A stretch of DNA of 64,000 nt, taken from contig NZ_JADKRW010000006.1 in assembly GCF_015350995.1 (NCBI RefSeq), positions 124,001 through 188,000 on the forward strand, in the 5' to 3' direction. Of the stretch, positions 61,026-64,000 are shown piece by piece. Below the pieces are notes generated by a model. That model ran no database searches and was not told the origin of the DNA. It saw only the letters and a list, made by a program, of their open reading frames with translations. Both the position numbers and the translations under genes were made by a program. Each line of letters opens with the position of its first letter. Position 1 is the stretch's first letter. The DNA is from Curtobacterium sp. VKM Ac-1393. Its GTDB lineage: Bacteria; Actinomycetota; Actinomycetes; Actinomycetales; Microbacteriaceae.

Positions 61026-63587
61026 ATGTCTGCCCAGAAGACGTCTGCCTCGCGGACCAAGCCCGTCTCAGCAGTCGGCGCCTTCATCGGATTCGTCGGG
61101 TTCAGTGCCCTCGCCGGCCTGCTGGTCACGATCGGGGTCACCCCGGCCATCGCGGTCGCCGGTGTCACGACGACGTCGACGATCGGTGTGTTCGAGTCGC
61201 TGCCGGAGTACATCGAGATCGGTGACCTGCCGCAGCGCAACGAGCTGTACGCGTACTCGGGCGGCAAGTCGGTGCACTTCGCGACGCTCTACGACCAGAA
61301 CCGCCAGGAGCTGAAGTTCGACCAGATCAGCGACCAGTTGAAGAACGCGGCCATCGACGGCGAGGACAAGCGCTTCTACAGCCACGGTGGCGTCGACATG
61401 ACCTCGCTCATCCGTGCCGGTGTGGGCAGCATCGCCGGCGGGCTCGGCGACTCGGGCGGTGGGTCGACGCTGACCATGCAGCTCGTGCGCAACATCAAGA
61501 TGACCGAGGCCCTGAACCTCCCCACCAAGAAGGAGCAGGAGCAGGCCTACAACGACGCCGTCGAGCAGACCATCCCCCGCAAGCTCGAGGAGATGAAGCT
61601 CGCGATCGGGCTGGCGAAGAAGTACTCGAAGAAGCAGATCCTCACCGCGTACCTGAACATCGCCTACTTCGGCGACCAGACCTACGGCGTGCAGGCCGCG
61701 GCCCAGCACTACTACAACAAGAGCGCCACGAACCTGACCCCGGCCGAGGCCGCGTCGCTCATGGCCATCGTGCAGTACCCCGAGGCGCGCAACCTGTCGA
61801 GCCCGAAGAAGTACGACGCCAACGTCGCCCGGCGCAACGTCATCCTGCGCTCGATGTACGCGCAGAAGAACCTGACCGAGGCCGAGTACCGCACGGCCCG
61901 CCTGTCGAAGCCCGCGGATTACGTACACCTGACGCAGCCCTCACAGGGGTGCCGGGCGTCGGTCGGCGACGGCTCGCAGTTCTTCTGCGACTACGCCAAG
62001 AAGGTCGTGCTCGAGATGTCGCAGCTCGGCACGTCCCAGAAAGCGCGCGACACCGCGTGGCGGAACGGCGGGTACAAGATCCAGACCACGCTGAACATCG
62101 ACCTCAACGCCGAGCAGAAGCAGCTCCTCAACACGTACGACAACAAGGCCGAGACGAACCTCGCCCTGGGTGCGACGCTCAACTCGATCGAGGCCGGTTC
62201 CGGGCGCATCGTGACGATGGCGCAGAACAAGGACTTCGACGAGTCGTTGAAGTCCGCGCCGACGGCCACGTCCCTGAACTACAGCGTCGACTACAAGTAC
62301 GGCAACTCCGGGGGCTTCCAGACCGGCTCGACCTACAAGCTCTTCACCCTGCTCGACTGGGTCAAGACCGGGCACGGATTGAACGAGACCGTGAACGGTT
62401 CCGCTCGTGTGGTCTCACCGTGGACGATCTGCGGTCAGACGGTCGGCACGCAGTTTGACGTGTCGAACGACTCGCCCGGCGAGAACGGCAACTACAGCGT
62501 CATGGGTGCCACTGCGGGTTCCATCAACGGCGCCTTCGCGTCGATGGCGCAGAAGCTCGATCTCTGCGACATCCGGGACATCGCGCAATCGCTCGGCGTG
62601 CACCGTGCTGACGGCGGCGAGCTGCAGTACCAGAACCCGTCCGCGATCCTCGGTACCAACGAGATCGCCCCGATGACGATGGCCGCCGCCTACGCAGCCG
62701 TCGCGAACAACGGCATCTACTGCAAGCCGATCGCGATCGACCAGATCACCTCGCCGTCCGGCAAGCAGCTCGGTGGGCAGACGAAGGACTGCCAGCAGGC
62801 GGTCGACCCGGCATTCGCGCAGGCTGCTATCTACGCCATGAAGGGCACCATCACCAGCGGGACCGCGCGCGGCGCTCAGACGGCAGACGGCACCCAGATG
62901 TTCGCCAAGACCGGTACCACAGACGAGGCTGACCAGATCTGGCTCGTCGGCGCCAGCTCGCGCGTCGCCACCGCCTACTGGCAGGGCAACACGGACGGCA
63001 AGAAGTTCAACCTCCGCCACTACAGCAACGGTGTCAACGGGACCTACGCGGGCTCTCGTGCCGATGTGTGGCGGCAGGCGATGACGCCGATCAACGCCAC
63101 GTACCCGGCGGGTGCCTTCACCAACCCGGAACAGTCGGCAATCCGAGGCAACGCCAAGGCGCTCCCCAACCTGCAAGGGAAGACCGCTGACGAAGCCCGC
63201 GCCGCGATCTCGGGCGCCGGCTTCACCTACGTCGACGGCGGAGCTCGTGCCGGCACCGGTAACCCCGGTTCGGTTACATCGACCTCGCCCGCTGCGGGTG
63301 CGCTGCTGTCCAGCGGTTCTAGCGTCACCGTGTACACCTCGGACGGCTCGCAGGCCAACGTGCCCGAGATCGGCGGCGACTCGCTCGGCGACGCCCGCTC
63401 CGCGCTGAACGATGCTGGCTTCGGCAACGTCAACGTGTCGGACGACTATGCGAAGGGCGGCGGCGACAAGACCTGCAAGGTCGCGGCCGTCGACCCGGCG
63501 ATCAGTTCGGCAGCGGACAAGAACACCGGTGTCACGATCCAGCTGTACGGCGACAAGAACGGCAAGGCGCCCAAGGACTGCAAGTGA
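61026..63587 (+). CDS. Class A penicillin-binding protein with two PASTA domains
   Basis: This 853-residue bifunctional peptidoglycan synthase has a membrane anchor (about 15-50). The GT51 glycosyltransferase domain has AIDGEDKRFYSHGGVD with its catalytic Glu and GGSTLTMQLVRN. The transpeptidase domain has GSTYKLF (SxxK), GSING as the SxN-like motif, and AKTGTTDEA. Two PASTA domains end it (from LPNLQGKTADEA and VPEIGGDSLGDA). It resembles mycobacterial PonA2. Start ATG 61026. It overlaps the following metallophosphoesterase gene by 4 bp. Confidence 0.94.
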   Translation: MSAQKTSASRTKPVSAVGAFIGFVGFSALAGLLVTIGVTPAIAVAGVTTTSTIGVFESLPEYIEIGDLPQRNELYAYSGGKSVHFATLYDQNRQELKFDQISDQLKNAAIDGEDKRFYSHGGVDMTSLIRAGVGSIAGGLGDSGGGSTLTMQLVRNIKMTEALNLPTKKEQEQAYNDAVEQTIPRKLEEMKLAIGLAKKYSKKQILTAYLNIAYFGDQTYGVQAAAQHYYNKSATNLTPAEAASLMAIVQYPEARNLSSPKKYDANVARRNVILRSMYAQKNLTEAEYRTARLSKPADYVHLTQPSQGCRASVGDGSQFFCDYAKKVVLEMSQLGTSQKARDTAWRNGGYKIQTTLNIDLNAEQKQLLNTYDNKAETNLALGATLNSIEAGSGRIVTMAQNKDFDESLKSAPTATSLNYSVDYKYGNSGGFQTGSTYKLFTLLDWVKTGHGLNETVNGSARVVSPWTICGQTVGTQFDVSNDSPGENGNYSVMGATAGSINGAFASMAQKLDLCDIRDIAQSLGVHRADGGELQYQNPSAILGTNEIAPMTMAAAYAAVANNGIYCKPIAIDQITSPSGKQLGGQTKDCQQAVDPAFAQAAIYAMKGTITSGTARGAQTADGTQMFAKTGTTDEADQIWLVGASSRVATAYWQGNTDGKKFNLRHYSNGVNGTYAGSRADVWRQAMTPINATYPAGAFTNPEQSAIRGNAKALPNLQGKTADEARAAISGAGFTYVDGGARAGTGNPGSVTSTSPAAGALLSSGSSVTVYTSDGSQANVPEIGGDSLGDARSALNDAGFGNVNVSDDYAKGGGDKTCKVAAVDPAISSAADKNTGVTIQLYGDKNGKAPKDCK

Positions 63588-64000
63588 CCCGCGGTCGCGC
63601 CGCGCTCGGGGTGCTCGCAGCCGGCGCGGCCGTCGGCGCCGCCTCGTTCGCCTGGGGTTCGCTCGTCGAACGTCGGCGCTTCGGCATCCGGTGGGAGACC
63701 GTCCCGGTCCTCCCGCCAGGGTCGCGTGACGTCACCGTCCTGCACCTGTCCGACATCCACATGGCCCCGTGGCAGGCCGACAAGCAGCAGTGGCTGCGCG
63801 ACCTGTCCCTGGTCGAGCCGGACTTCATCGTCAACACCGGCGACAACCTCGGGCACCCCACGGCGAACGCAGCCGTGGAGTACGCGCTCGAACCGTTCCG
63901 TGGTGTCCCCGGAGCACTCGCCTACGGGTCGAACGACTTCTTCGGTCCGTCGCCGCGCAACCCGCTGAAGTACTTCTCCGGCCCGAGCCGCATGCACAGC
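63584..64000 (+). CDS. Metallophosphoesterase, cut by window edge
   Basis: A frame of 139 codons is open from GTG 63584 to the window end. It starts with a single hydrophobic segment (AALGVLAAGAAVGAASFAW), so it is membrane-anchored. Then come calcineurin-like motifs VLHLSDIHM (metal Asp, His), NTGDNLG (Asp, Asn) and YGSNDFF. AAGGA precedes GTG, which overlaps the PBP stop (GTGA). Mycobacteria have the same order (ponA2 then Rv3683). The C-terminal half is outside. Confidence 0.9.
   Translation, partial: MTRGRAALGVLAAGAAVGAASFAWGSLVERRRFGIRWETVPVLPPGSRDVTVLHLSDIHMAPWQADKQQWLRDLSLVEPDFIVNTGDNLGHPTANAAVEYALEPFRGVPGALAYGSNDFFGPSPRNPLKYFSGPSRMHS

Overview
The window is GC-rich (about 70%) chromosomal DNA of a Gram-positive actinobacterium. 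Gene content, the mycobacterium-like gene neighbourhoods, trimeric PNP, SDH layout, a 6C RNA beside a Tad cluster and many GTGA/ATGA overlaps all fit the family Microbacteriaceae. Curtobacterium or a close relative is my best guess from general likeness, not from a search. I see no phage, insertion sequence, rRNA or CRISPR array.

Layout. (1) 1-12.2 kb, almost all on the minus strand: a cut AbiEi/DUF559-type gene, then nucleoside salvage and uptake. This comprises a BMP-type lipoprotein receptor, a two-domain ABC ATPase, two permeases, cdd, deoA, add, an orphan PTS IIA/IIB pair, purine nucleoside phosphorylase and phosphomannomutase. Imported nucleosides can be deaminated, phosphorolysed, and the (deoxy)ribose-1-phosphate passed on to sugar-phosphate metabolism. 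(2) 12.5-15.4 kb: an accessory trio of one WXG-like/DUF1023 alpha/beta hydrolase followed by two paralogous lipoproteins. (3) 15.5-22.4 kb: GDP-mannose synthesis (manC), a GT4 mannosyltransferase, sdhCDAB, and a stand-alone TNT-like protein. (4) 22.4-26.6 kb: three tandem DUF805 proteins with Gly-Gln-Pro repeats, an MDR oxidoreductase and a 5'-truncated ice-binding adhesin. (5) 26.8-34.1 kb: a lipid/diacylglycerol kinase gene running into mtlD, then the mannitol PTS operon ptsI-mtlA-mtlF-mtlD (minus strand), divergent from a DeoR regulator and ptsH.

(6) 34.3-49.3 kb: xth, trpS, a GNAT, ribD-ribA, an MHS-type transporter, a 71-residue HTH protein with twin operators plus an ABC exporter, pncA, dacB, a Gfo/Idh oxidoreductase, an internally duplicated HAD phosphatase, a BLUF photoreceptor, a GH16-like secreted protein and tRNA-Thr(CGU). 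(7) 49.3-64 kb: tetR, holB-tmk-topA, a compact Tad pilus/secretion cluster, a 6C small RNA, acs, a DUF4177 protein with RidA, a PASTA-bearing class A PBP and a metallophosphoesterase cut by the window edge.

Two themes recur. Intergenic gaps often hold long, near-perfect palindromes sharing GGAGGC/GCCTCC arms. Several genes also have an actinobacterial -10 (TAnnnT) only 6-8 nt before the start codon, which suggests leaderless mRNAs. The observations I rate highest are the DUF1023/lipoprotein trio, the TNT-like protein with a changed catalytic position, and the HTH-ABC unit with two GTCAA-N6-TTGAC operators.
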